Shown here in pieces: positions 24,100-32,490 of a DNA stretch of 35,854 bases (position 1 is its first letter; the number at the start of each line of letters is the position of its first letter). This DNA comes from an uncultured Bacilli bacterium (GTDB taxonomy: Bacteria; Bacillota_I; Bacilli_A; RF39; UBA660), in the NCBI GenBank assembly GCA_934102055.1, contig CAKOSE010000008.1, positions 1-35,854 on the forward strand. Direction: 5' to 3'. Under the pieces are notes generated by a model. It was not told where the DNA came from and searched no databases. It saw only the letters and a program-made list of their open reading frames with translations. The translations under genes were made by a program, and so were the position numbers.

Positions 24100-24122
24100 A
24101 AGCCTTACATTATGTAAGGCTT
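24100..24122 (+). promoter_or_regulatory. Intergenic hairpin after dnaK, not a canonical terminator
   Basis: AAGCCTTAC (24100-24108) and GTAAGGCTT (24114-24122) form a perfect 9-bp stem with an ATTAT loop. It is followed by CTAGTCAT and not a T-run, so it more likely acts as an mRNA-stabilising or processing element, or a weak attenuator between dnaK and pepF. Confidence 0.55.
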
Positions 24123-24153
24123 CTAGTCATAAAAATAAATAAAAGGAGAAACT

Positions 24154-25944
24154 ATGTCAAAACCAAGAAAAGAAATAAATGATAAATATAAATGGGATTT
24201 ATCAAAAATCTATAGTAGTGAAGAAGAAGTTTCTAGTGATATAAAAAAGGTAAAAGAATTAACAAATGATTATGAAAAATACAAGGGAAAGATAACATCA
24301 AATAGTGATACTTTGTTAAATGCTACTGAGGATTGTTTTAAAATATCCAGAATATTAGATAAGTTAATAGTGTATTCACATATGAGATTTGATGAGGATA
24401 AAGCAGTTTCAAAAAGTGAAGAAATAATGGGAAAGATAGATAAAATAGCGGATGATGTTTCTGAACATTTAGCATTTTATACTCCTGAAGTTTTGAATGA
24501 AGAATATGTTGTAATTCAAAAGTATATAAAGGAAAATGAGCTTTTGAAAAAATATACTTTTATGTTTGAGGATCTTTTTAGGGATAAGGAACATATACTT
24601 TCATTAGAACAAGAACAAATGATGGCTCGTTTAGGAGAAGTTTTATCAAGTCCAGAGAATACATTTAAGGTATTAGATGATGTTAATTTAAAATTTCAAG
24701 ATATAATAGATGAGAATGGTAATAAAGTTTCACTTACAAATAGTAATTATTCAAATTATTTAAAAAATGAAGATAGAAGAGTAAGGAAGGAAGCATTTAC
24801 TAGTTTATATACGTCATATAATAATTTTAAAAATACGTTTGCTTCTCTTTTAAAGGGTAATGTAAAGAGTAATTTCTTTATTTCGAAAACAAGAAAGTAT
24901 AAAAGTCCACTTGAAATGTCTTTATATGGAGACAATATTAGCAAAGATTTATATACAAGTTTGATTAATAAGGTACATAGTAACTTAGATATAATGGAAG
25001 AGTATATGAAGGTAAGAAAAGATATTTTGAAATTAGATGAGTTACATATGTATGATGTATATGCTCCACTTGTATCTAATATAAGTAGAGATTATTCGTA
25101 TGAAGAAGCGAAGGATCTTGTAATAAAGGCTTTAGAACCTTTAGGAGATGCATATATAAATGATTTGAAACAGTTATTTGATAGTAATTGTATAGATGTA
25201 TATAACAATAATAATAAAAGAAATGGTGCATATTCTTGGGGAAGTTATGATACTCTTCCATATGTTTTGTTAAATTTTGAGGGTAATTTTAATGATGTGT
25301 CTACAATTGCACATGAACTAGGACATTCTATGCATAGTTTGTATTCTCACGAAAGACAAGAATATCATGATTCAGGGTATCCCATTTTTCTAGCAGAAAT
25401 AGCTTCTACTGTAAATGAAATATTATTAAATAGGTATTGTAGTGATAATGCAAAAACTAAAGAAGAAAAGGCTTATTATTTGAATAACTTATTGGAAAAT
25501 TTTAGAACAACTTTAATAAGACAAACAATGTTTGCGGAGTTTGAACTACAAATACATGACTTAGAGGAACAAGGAGAAGTTTTAACTGAAGAATTGTTGT
25601 GTAGTACGTATTTAAAACTAAATAAACAGTATTTTTCAGAGGAAGTTATAAGTGATGATTTGATAAAATTAGAATGGGCACGTATTCCGCATTTTTATAC
25701 TAGTTTTTATGTATATAAATATGCAACAGGTATAGCGGTTGCCTCTAAGATAGTAAGTGATATTTTAGATAATAAGGAAAATGCACTTGAAAATTATATA
25801 GAGTTTTTATCAAGTGGGGGAAATGATTATCCACTTGAGATATTGAAAAAAGTTGGTATAGACATAGTAAATGATGATACGATAGATAAGGCTCTAGAAA
25901 TGTTTAGACAAACTTTAAATGAGTTTAAAGAAATAGCAAAGTAG
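24154..25944 (+). CDS. pepF: Oligoendopeptidase F (M3B family)
   Basis: 596 aa, normal for the family. The zinc motif HELGH spans 387-391, with the third ligand Glu in FLAEIAST about 25 residues later. The N-terminal half is the helical M3 domain (DKYKWDLSKIYSSEE opening). The C-terminal part has YATGIAVASKI and FLSSGGNDYPLEIL, both typical of PepF. It hydrolyses cytosolic oligopeptides of roughly 7-17 residues. SD AAAGGAG lies before the ATG. Its position between dnaK and dnaJ is unusual and suggests co-expression with chaperones, so released peptides could be cleared during stress (inference). Confidence 0.95.
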   Translation: MSKPRKEINDKYKWDLSKIYSSEEEVSSDIKKVKELTNDYEKYKGKITSNSDTLLNATEDCFKISRILDKLIVYSHMRFDEDKAVSKSEEIMGKIDKIADDVSEHLAFYTPEVLNEEYVVIQKYIKENELLKKYTFMFEDLFRDKEHILSLEQEQMMARLGEVLSSPENTFKVLDDVNLKFQDIIDENGNKVSLTNSNYSNYLKNEDRRVRKEAFTSLYTSYNNFKNTFASLLKGNVKSNFFISKTRKYKSPLEMSLYGDNISKDLYTSLINKVHSNLDIMEEYMKVRKDILKLDELHMYDVYAPLVSNISRDYSYEEAKDLVIKALEPLGDAYINDLKQLFDSNCIDVYNNNNKRNGAYSWGSYDTLPYVLLNFEGNFNDVSTIAHELGHSMHSLYSHERQEYHDSGYPIFLAEIASTVNEILLNRYCSDNAKTKEEKAYYLNNLLENFRTTLIRQTMFAEFELQIHDLEEQGEVLTEELLCSTYLKLNKQYFSEEVISDDLIKLEWARIPHFYTSFYVYKYATGIAVASKIVSDILDNKENALENYIEFLSSGGNDYPLEILKKVGIDIVNDDTIDKALEMFRQTLNEFKEIAK

Positions 25945-25957
25945 AAAGAGGTAGTTT

Positions 25958-27076
25958 ATGGCAAAACGCGATTATTATGAGGTTCTTGGCGTTAGCAAAA
26001 ATGCAGACGAGAAAGAGATAAAACTAGCATTTAGAAGATTAGCAAAAAAGTACCACCCGGATGTAAATAAGGAACATGGTGCAGAGGAAAAGTTTAAGGA
26101 AGTTCAAGAAGCTTATGCTGTGTTATCTGATGAAAACAAGCGAAAGCAATATGATAAATTTGGTCATGCTGCGTTTGAAGGTGGTGCTGGTTCGTCTCAA
26201 GGATTTGATTTTTCAGGTTTTGATTTTGGAGATATTTCTGATATATTTGATAATGTCTTTGGTGGTGCTAGTTCATTTGGTTTTGGTAGTTCAAGAGGTA
26301 GTTCGAAGAGAAAAACCAAAGGAAATGATAGTCTTTTATTAATGGAAATAACATTTATGGAGGCAGCACTTGGGACTGTAAAAGAAATAGAAATAACTAC
26401 AACTGAAAAGTGTCATGAGTGTAAAGGAAAAGGTGGATTTGGAGAACATACTTGTGAAGAGTGTCATGGTAGTGGTACAGTAACAGGTACTCAAAATACT
26501 ATATTTGGTAGTTTCTTAACTAAAACAACATGTCCTGTATGTAAAGGTGATGGTGTAACATTTGATAAAACTTGTTCAAAATGTCGTGGAACAGGACGTG
26601 CAAAAGTAGTAAAAGAAGTAGAGGTTAAAGTTCCAGAGGGAGTAAATACAGGAAATAAAATAAGGTTATCTGAAATGGGAGAATCTTCTCCGAATGGTGG
26701 TCCGAATGGGGACTTATTTATAGAATTTAAAGTAAAAGAACATGAGTTTTATAAAAGAGAAGAAAATGATGTTTATATAGAACTTCCAATAACAATAACT
26801 GAAGCAATTATGGGAACGAAAAAGGATGTAAAACTACTAAATTCAGTAGTAACATTAACTATTCCAGCAGGCTCTAATTCTGGAGATAAACACAGAATAA
26901 AAGGAAAAGGAATAAAGGATGTAAATTATCATAATCATGGAGATTTCTATGTAATAATAAAAGTAATTACTCCAAAGAGGTTATCAAGAGAACAAAAGAA
27001 ATTAATTGAGAAATTAAATGAAACTGATTTAACAGATAAAGAGATAGAAAAATATAATAAGTTTTTAAAGCAATAG
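25958..27076 (+). CDS. dnaJ: Chaperone protein DnaJ (Hsp40, type I)
   Basis: 372 aa with all type I elements. The J-domain (1-70) carries HPD at 33-35. A Gly/Phe-rich linker (about 75-120, GFDFSGFDFGD) follows, then four CxxCxGxG-type zinc repeats (CHECKGKG, CEECHGSG, CPVCKGDG, CSKCRGTG) and the C-terminal substrate-binding domains. It stimulates DnaK ATPase and delivers clients. The start is 13 bp after pepF with SD AGAGGT. It is the last gene of the heat-shock operon, and a terminator overlaps its stop codon. Confidence 0.98.
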   Translation: MAKRDYYEVLGVSKNADEKEIKLAFRRLAKKYHPDVNKEHGAEEKFKEVQEAYAVLSDENKRKQYDKFGHAAFEGGAGSSQGFDFSGFDFGDISDIFDNVFGGASSFGFGSSRGSSKRKTKGNDSLLLMEITFMEAALGTVKEIEITTTEKCHECKGKGGFGEHTCEECHGSGTVTGTQNTIFGSFLTKTTCPVCKGDGVTFDKTCSKCRGTGRAKVVKEVEVKVPEGVNTGNKIRLSEMGESSPNGGPNGDLFIEFKVKEHEFYKREENDVYIELPITITEAIMGTKKDVKLLNSVVTLTIPAGSNSGDKHRIKGKGIKDVNYHNHGDFYVIIKVITPKRLSREQKKLIEKLNETDLTDKEIEKYNKFLKQ

Positions 27077-27097
27077 ATAAGTTGCTTTTTTCTTTTT
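27067..27097 (+). terminator. Intrinsic terminator of the heat-shock operon
   Basis: AAAGCAA (27067-27073) pairs with TTGCTTT (27082-27088) around an 8-nt loop, followed by TTTCTTTTT. The dnaJ stop codon sits in the loop. Confidence 0.78.
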
Positions 27098-27123
27098 AGG
27101 GATAAGAAATTTATATAAGATTA

Positions 27124-27152
27124 TTGTCAAGTTATTTGTTTCATGGTAGAAT
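27124..27152 (+). promoter_or_regulatory. Promoter of the 27179 operon
   Basis: TTGTCA (27124-27129), 17 bp, TAGAAT (27147-27152), with an extended -10 TGG directly upstream. Confidence 0.72.
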
Positions 27153-27178
27153 TATTTTGTTAGGAAACGGTGAAGTAT

Positions 27179-28204
27179 ATGAGTGAATTTATAAATGAAC
27201 TAGGAAAAGAAAATTTTATAATAATAAGTGTTGTTATTGGAGTAATTGTTTTAGCACTTATTATTATAATTTTTATAGAGAAATTTCAAATGAAGGCAAG
27301 AATTAAAAAACAAATAAGAAAGCAAATATCAAATATAAATAATAGTAGTAATGATCAAGTAAGAAGACCAAGACCTGAGGTTAATAAACCAAAAGTTGTA
27401 AGAGAAGAACCTGTAAAACATGTAAATAGTAATATAAATAATCAAACACAAAAACGAAATTATTCTTCTAATAAAGAACAATTACAATATATGAGGGTTC
27501 AAAGACAAGTAAATGATACGAATAGTAAACCAGTAAATAATAATGTAGGTAATAGAAATGTAATAAATCAAAATAATGAAGTTAGACCACAAAAAAGAGT
27601 ATATCAAGCACAACCAAGTAGGGTAAGCAGAAATAATGATGTGTATAATTATAATCAAGATAAGATAAATAATGATGTAGTTTATGTAGAAACTAAAAAT
27701 AAGCAAAGGGCTGAAAAGGAAGCTAAACAAAAATTAGAAGAAGTTACTAAAAAGTTAATAGATAATAATAATTTGATAGATCATACACATTTTGAAACTG
27801 AACAAGAGGAAAAATCAATAATAAGTTATGATGAACTTGTAAAGGCATCACATAATATAGATGAGAAAAATGATAAGTTACTGTCAGATGAAACGGAAGC
27901 TGCAATTACTTTAGAAGAACTATATAGAAAACATGAGGAAGAACAAATTAAGTCAGAAGATAATAAATCAAGTGTCAGTAATCCTGTTTTTGAGGATGAT
28001 GAACCTAAGAGGTTTAAAAATTCTGAGGTTATATCTCCTGTGTTTGGTTTTTATAGTGGAAAGGTAAAACAAGATGTAAATTCTTCTAGAGAAGCATTTA
28101 AACAAATAAATAAAAATGTTGAAAATAATGAATTAGAGGAAGAAATTCAAAAAACAGAAGACTTTTTAACGGAACTTAGAAAATTAAAAGACAGACTTGA
28201 TTAA
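27179..28204 (+). CDS. Single-TM, Asn/Lys-rich protein of unknown function
   Basis: 341 aa from the ATG at 27179, chosen because GGTGA lies 5 nt upstream; the GTG at 27170 overlaps that SD. An N-terminal TM helix (about 15-36, IIISVVIGVIVLALIIIIF) is followed by a basic segment and a long low-complexity region rich in Asn, Gln, Arg and Lys (about 50-175). A more acidic, helical C-terminal part follows (about 180-341), with LEELYRKHEEEQIK and ETEDFLTEL-like coiled-coil potential. Topology is probably a short outside N-terminus with a large cytoplasmic domain. No enzymatic motif is seen. It is 12 bp from mtaB, so co-transcription is likely, but the functional link is unknown. Confidence 0.68.
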   Translation: MSEFINELGKENFIIISVVIGVIVLALIIIIFIEKFQMKARIKKQIRKQISNINNSSNDQVRRPRPEVNKPKVVREEPVKHVNSNINNQTQKRNYSSNKEQLQYMRVQRQVNDTNSKPVNNNVGNRNVINQNNEVRPQKRVYQAQPSRVSRNNDVYNYNQDKINNDVVYVETKNKQRAEKEAKQKLEEVTKKLIDNNNLIDHTHFETEQEEKSIISYDELVKASHNIDEKNDKLLSDETEAAITLEELYRKHEEEQIKSEDNKSSVSNPVFEDDEPKRFKNSEVISPVFGFYSGKVKQDVNSSREAFKQINKNVENNELEEEIQKTEDFLTELRKLKDRLD

Positions 28205-28216
28205 GGAGAGGGCAAT

Positions 28217-29479
28217 ATGAAGGTTGGAATATATACATTAGGTTGTAAAGTTAATGCCTATGAAAGTGAATTTATAATTAGTTTATTTAATAATAGAGGC
28301 TATGAAATAGTCTCTTTTGATGATGATTGCGATGTATATATAGTAAATACTTGTACAGTAACTAATAATAGCGATAGAAAAGATAGAAAAATAATAAATA
28401 GTATTAAGAATAAAAATGCCTGTAAAGTGGTGTGTGGTTGTTTTGTAGAAAGTGCAAAAGATTATGATTTTACGGGAATAGATGTTGTAATAGGAAATTA
28501 TAATAAGTCAAATATAGTTGATTTAGTAGAGGAAAATTTAAAGACTAAAAAACAAATAATTGCAAAGGAAAATATAATGACTGTTCCATTTGAAGATATG
28601 GAAATAAATCATACAGCAACGAGAACTAGGGCTTTTGTAAAAATACAAGATGGATGTGAAAATTATTGTGCTTATTGTATTATTCCTTTTGTAAGAGGAA
28701 GGTGTAGATCAAAAAGACCGGAAATGGTTATAGAAGAATTAACAAATCTTGTGAGGAATGGTTATAAAGAGATAGTTTTAACAGGGATACATACTGGTAA
28801 CTATGGGAAGGATTTAAATACAAATTTTTCTGATTTGTTAGAAGAGATTCTTAAAATAAAGGGATTAAAGAGATTAAGAATATCTTCGATAGAAATTACA
28901 GAGTTAGATGATAAGTTTTTTGAGTTGTTGAAGAATCCTATATTATGTAATCATTTACATATACCTCTTCAAAGTGGAAGCGATAATGTGTTAAAATTAA
29001 TGAATAGAAAATATACAAAGGAAGAGTATAAAAGTATAATAGATAAAATAAGAAGGATAAGACCAGATATTTCAATAACAACTGATGTAATAGTAGGATT
29101 TCCTCAAGAAACGGATGAAGATTTTGAAGAAAGTATGGAAACTATAAGGGATATAAGTTTTTCTAAAGTACATGTATTTCCATATTCAAAAAGAAATGGA
29201 ACAAAGGCTGCGAGGATGTCTGGTCATATAGATGGAAATACAAAAAAGGAAAGAACAAAAAAACTATTAAAATTATCAGAAGAATTAGAAGAGAATTATT
29301 ATAATAGTTTTATAGGGAAAGAAGAGGAAATCTTAATAGAAACACGAAAAAATGATAAAGCTTATGGCCATACTAGTAATTATTTGTATTTGGCACTTAG
29401 TGGAGATTATAAGGAAAATGAGATATATAAAATAAAAGTGGAAGAGGGAATGTTCCAAAATAATAAAATAACTGTATAA
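28217..29479 (+). CDS. mtaB: tRNA t6A37 methylthiotransferase MtaB
   Basis: 420 aa. The N-terminal UPF0004 domain opens YTLGCKVNAYESE, the MtaB-type version of the motif, with NTCTVTN and VVCGCFVE supplying the second Fe-S cluster cysteines. The radical SAM domain follows, with CENYCAYC in a CxxxCxxC motif and IIPFVRGRCRSKRP, then a C-terminal TRAM-like domain. It adds methylthio to t6A37 to give ms2t6A in tRNAs reading ANN codons. The K-V-N signature favours MtaB over MiaB or RimO. SD GGAGAGG precedes the ATG. It is the second gene of the 27179 operon. Confidence 0.94.
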   Translation: MKVGIYTLGCKVNAYESEFIISLFNNRGYEIVSFDDDCDVYIVNTCTVTNNSDRKDRKIINSIKNKNACKVVCGCFVESAKDYDFTGIDVVIGNYNKSNIVDLVEENLKTKKQIIAKENIMTVPFEDMEINHTATRTRAFVKIQDGCENYCAYCIIPFVRGRCRSKRPEMVIEELTNLVRNGYKEIVLTGIHTGNYGKDLNTNFSDLLEEILKIKGLKRLRISSIEITELDDKFFELLKNPILCNHLHIPLQSGSDNVLKLMNRKYTKEEYKSIIDKIRRIRPDISITTDVIVGFPQETDEDFEESMETIRDISFSKVHVFPYSKRNGTKAARMSGHIDGNTKKERTKKLLKLSEELEENYYNSFIGKEEEILIETRKNDKAYGHTSNYLYLALSGDYKENEIYKIKVEEGMFQNNKITV

Positions 29480-29552
29480 CTGGTGTAAATATTTTTTAAA
29501 AGTTATCAAAAAAAGTACATTTTATGTTACTATAAAATTGGAGGGGATATAA

Positions 29553-30017
29553 ATGGATAATTATTCATATGAACAAACGAAAAGAATGATTAATCAAAAT
29601 AATGATAATGAGACAACTTATAATGCGAAAAAGATAATGAATTTAGATGAAGAATATCAAAGAACAGGTGTTTATAATGGGCAAGATGTGAAAAGTGCAG
29701 CGAAAAGAGATTATGATGAAATGATGACAAGAAGAGGTTATGAAAAGGATGATGAAGGAAATTATAATCTTGTAAGTTTTGAAGGTACAGTTAAAGTAGG
29801 AAAAAAATCTATTAGTAAGGAAAGTAGAGCTAAAAAGATAAAGAAATCTATAGCAATAGTATCTGTTGCTTTAGGATTAACAAATGGTGTTATATTTGGG
29901 GCAGATGTTATTAATCATCCTGAGGACTATTTATCAACTCATCCGGATTTTCAAGGACATGTTACTTATTCTGAGGTGATAAAAAGGACACCAGAAAACT
30001 TTGGAATAGGGAGGTAG
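29553..30017 (+). CDS. Small single-TM protein of unknown function
   Basis: 154 aa, family not recognised. Residues 1-90 are polar and charged (YSYEQTKRMINQNND, LDEEYQRTG, DYDEMMTRRGYEKDDEGNY). A basic patch (SRAKKIKKS) precedes one hydrophobic helix (about 109-127, IAIVSVALGLTNGVIFGAD), and a 25-residue tail with HPDFQGH ends the protein. By the positive-inside rule the larger N-terminal part is cytoplasmic. SD GGAGGGG (29540-29546) lies before the ATG. Its stop codon is within the GGGAGG-containing stretch that serves the next gene, indicating coupled translation with the DUF1292-like protein. Confidence 0.62.
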   Translation: MDNYSYEQTKRMINQNNDNETTYNAKKIMNLDEEYQRTGVYNGQDVKSAAKRDYDEMMTRRGYEKDDEGNYNLVSFEGTVKVGKKSISKESRAKKIKKSIAIVSVALGLTNGVIFGADVINHPEDYLSTHPDFQGHVTYSEVIKRTPENFGIGR

Positions 30018-30019
30018 TC

Positions 30020-30250
30020 ATGGAAGAAGTTAAGTATATAACACTGAATGGTTTTGATTTTATCATTACACAAGAACTGGATTTTAATAATACACATTAT
30101 ATGTTAGCGATTGATGAGAATGGAGAAGATTCAGTTGCTTTATTAAAACAAAAGATAGAAAATGGAGAGGAAATGGTGGAATCAGTTTTAGATGATGATG
30201 AAATAGAATTGGTTTTTCAACTTTTTCACAGACAAAATGAGGGAAAATAA
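30020..30250 (+). CDS. DUF1292-like small acidic protein
   Basis: 76 aa. A short beta-rich N-terminus (YITLNGFDFIITQELDFNN), then YMLAIDENGEDSVALLKQ, and an acidic C-terminal segment with DDDEIELVFQLF. The spacing of strands and the DDDE end resemble DUF1292 proteins such as YrzB, found in many Firmicutes; their role is not defined. The start follows the previous stop by 2 bp with SD GGGAGG 7 nt upstream. It is the last gene of its unit before the obgE promoter. Confidence 0.66.
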   Translation: MEEVKYITLNGFDFIITQELDFNNTHYMLAIDENGEDSVALLKQKIENGEEMVESVLDDDEIELVFQLFHRQNEGK

Positions 30251-30267
30251 TTGTTATTTTTCTTTTT
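30244..30267 (+). terminator. Weak A/T-only hairpin with T-run
   Basis: AAAATAA/TTATTTT (30244-30250, 30254-30260) with a TTG loop, followed by TTCTTTTT-like sequence. Having no G-C pair, it is at most a weak terminator. It overlaps the obgE -35. Confidence 0.35.
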
Positions 30268-30279
30268 ATTTGATATAAT
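30251..30279 (+). promoter_or_regulatory. Promoter of obgE
   Basis: TTGTTA (30251-30256), 17 bp, TATAAT (30274-30279). The leader of about 18 nt contains the SD AAGGGTGAT before ATG 30304. Confidence 0.7.
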
Positions 30280-30303
30280 CTTAAAAAGAAAAAGGGTGAT
30301 AGT

Positions 30304-31578
30304 ATGTTCGTGGATGAAGTTAATATAAAAGTACTTGCAGGTTCTGGTGGAGATGGATGTACAGCTTTTAGAAGAGAGAAGTATGTTGAACTTGGTGGAC
30401 CGTTTGGAGGAAATGGTGGAAGAGGTTCAGATATAATATTTAAAGTTGATGAAGGACTAAGGACTTTAGTTGATTTGCGTTATAATAAAATTATTAAAGG
30501 ACAACGTGGTGCGAATGGTGAAGGAAAAAATAAAAATGGAAAGAGTGCTAAGGATATAGTGATAAAAGTTCCACCAGGCACAGTAGTAAGGGATAATGAT
30601 ACTAATTTACTTGTTTGTGATCTTAAAAAGCAAGGCGAAGAGTTTGTTGTCGCTAAAGGTGGTCGTGGTGGAAGAGGAAATACAGCATTTCGTACACAAA
30701 ATAATCCTGCTCCTAGTTTTTCTGAGAGGGGGGAACCTGGAGAGGAACGTTATTTAAAGGTTGAGTTAAAACTTCTTGCAGATGTAGGGCTTGTGGGAAT
30801 GCCGAGTGTAGGTAAGAGTACAATATTATCTAAGATATCAAGATCAAAACCTAAAATAGCGGCATATCATTTTACGACGTTGGTGCCAAATCTTGGAGTA
30901 GTTAAAACAATAGATGGAAGAAGTTTTACAGTTGCTGATTTACCAGGTTTAATAGAAGGAGCTTCTCTTGGAGAGGGTTTAGGAGATAGATTCTTAAAAC
31001 ATATAGAAAGAACAAGAGTAATAGCTCATATAATAGATATGTCTGGATATGAGGGAAGAGATCCTTATGATGATTATATAAAAATTCAAAAAGAGTTAGA
31101 GGATTTTGATTCAAAACTTTTAAACAAAGAAAGTTTTATAATTGCGAATAAGATGGATATTGCTGGTTCAAAAGAGAATTTAGAAAAGTTTAAGAAAAAG
31201 GTAAATGATAAAAAGATATTTGAAGTTTCTGCGATAAATCAAACTGGATTAGAGGAAGTATTAATTTATATAGCTGATTTATTAGATGAAATAAAAGTGG
31301 CACCACTAGAGGAAGATAAAGATTTTGAAGACTATATATTATATAAATATAAAAAGGAAGATCCGTTTGTGGTTGAAAAAGATGGGGATACGTATATTTT
31401 AAAGGGAAAAGAAATAGAAAAGTTATTTAGAATGACTAAGTTTAATTCAGATGAAGCAATTTTAAGATTTGCTAAGAAACTAACAAAGATGGGAGTAGAT
31501 GAGAAGCTTGAGTCTTTAGGAGCTAAACAGGGAGATATAGTAAAAATATTAGATTATGAGTTTGAATTTAGAAATTAA
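30304..31578 (+). CDS. obgE: GTPase ObgE/CgtA (Obg)
   Basis: 424 aa. The N-terminal Gly-rich Obg fold (1-157) has GGSGGDGCTAFRREKY-like and GGRGGRGN stretches. The G domain has G1 GMPSVGKST, G3 DLPGLIEGA and G4 NKMD. A C-terminal OCT domain lies at about 345-424 (EEDKDFEDYILYKYKKEDPF), the Firmicute long form. Obg binds the 50S subunit and links GTP/ppGpp level to ribosome assembly and growth. G1 carries Ser where Asn is common (PSVGKS versus PNVGKS), a minor change. It has its own promoter, and a bidirectional terminator lies immediately after. Confidence 0.97.
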   Translation: MFVDEVNIKVLAGSGGDGCTAFRREKYVELGGPFGGNGGRGSDIIFKVDEGLRTLVDLRYNKIIKGQRGANGEGKNKNGKSAKDIVIKVPPGTVVRDNDTNLLVCDLKKQGEEFVVAKGGRGGRGNTAFRTQNNPAPSFSERGEPGEERYLKVELKLLADVGLVGMPSVGKSTILSKISRSKPKIAAYHFTTLVPNLGVVKTIDGRSFTVADLPGLIEGASLGEGLGDRFLKHIERTRVIAHIIDMSGYEGRDPYDDYIKIQKELEDFDSKLLNKESFIIANKMDIAGSKENLEKFKKKVNDKKIFEVSAINQTGLEEVLIYIADLLDEIKVAPLEEDKDFEDYILYKYKKEDPFVVEKDGDTYILKGKEIEKLFRMTKFNSDEAILRFAKKLTKMGVDEKLESLGAKQGDIVKILDYEFEFRN

Positions 31579-31600
31579 AAAAAGAGCTTTGGCTCTTTTT
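31579..31600. terminator. Bidirectional intrinsic terminator
   Basis: AAAAAGAGC/GCTCTTTTT (31579-31587, 31592-31600), a perfect 9-bp stem with a TTTG loop between convergent obgE and the phosphoesterase gene. The A and T arms give a U-tract in both directions. Confidence 0.82.
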
Positions 31601-32489
31601 AGTTTGCTAATCTAAATAAGTTTATGCTAGGTGTGTTGAATAATCTAAAATCAATTATAGAGTTCCCTACACCGTTTGAAATATAGAACATGGTTTCATT
31701 AATATTATAAGAGTTACCATAATAAGTTTTAGCACCTTTAGGTAGGTAAATTGGTCTAATACCTGGGAGTTTAACTTGTCCATTATGGGAATGACCTGCG
31801 AGTACAAGGTTTACGTCATAATTGTCGATAAATTCATCTATGTAGTCTGGTTCATGCATGATAACTATTTTATATGGTATATCATTTATTTCTTTGCCTC
31901 CTAGTGCACTAATGTTAGGATTTCCTTCTAAACTGTCATCTAAACCATATATAACAATTGGAGTATTTACTTTATTATAAATAGTGTCAAAATTATTTTT
32001 AAGTAGTTTAAAACCAGAATCATACATTATATTTTCAAAGCTTTCATTTTTTGAATCATGGTTTCCAAAACAGGCATATTTACCGAGTTTCGATTCTATT
32101 TTACTTAAGAGTTTAGTAATTGTTTTTAGATCATTATCAGAAATTTCATAATTTTTATCGATTAAATCTCCAGTAAAAACAACAACATCTGGATTTAAGT
32201 TATTTATTTTATTGACTATATTAGTAAGTTTTTTTTCTCCGTTTCCTATACCATAATGAAGATCGGAAAACTGGATAATTTTAACACCATTAAAGCTATT
32301 TGGAATATTATCATTTTTTATATTGTATTCTTTGACAGTTAGTAAGTTGGGTTCAACAAATTTACCCCATATTCCTAGAATTAAGAGAATACCAATGAGG
32401 ATGAATAATAGTTTTTTTAAAAAGCTTTTCTTTTTTATGGATTTTTCTTTTTTTCTCTTATTTTCATTAATTTCATATCTAGATTTCAT
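31599..32489 (-). CDS. Membrane-anchored metallophosphoesterase (YaeI/YkuE type)
   Basis: 296 aa. A basic N-terminus and one TM helix (about 25-42, LKKLLFILIGILLILGIWG) precede the calcineurin-like phosphoesterase domain. Metal ligands are complete: FSDLHYG, FTGDLID, GNHD, the His in MHEPD, and AGHSHNGQ. This pattern is that of the YaeI/YkuE branch, some of which act on lipid or nucleotide phosphoesters at the membrane; the substrate here is unknown. The start lies two bases from the CPBP gene stop, with GGGGG at a normal distance, so the two form an operon. It shares the terminator at 31579 with obgE. Confidence 0.9.
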   Translation of the reverse strand: MKSRYEINENKRKKEKSIKKKSFLKKLLFILIGILLILGIWGKFVEPNLLTVKEYNIKNDNIPNSFNGVKIIQFSDLHYGIGNGEKKLTNIVNKINNLNPDVVVFTGDLIDKNYEISDNDLKTITKLLSKIESKLGKYACFGNHDSKNESFENIMYDSGFKLLKNNFDTIYNKVNTPIVIYGLDDSLEGNPNISALGGKEINDIPYKIVIMHEPDYIDEFIDNYDVNLVLAGHSHNGQVKLPGIRPIYLPKGAKTYYGNSYNINETMFYISNGVGNSIIDFRLFNTPSINLFRLAN

Positions 32490-32490
32490 A

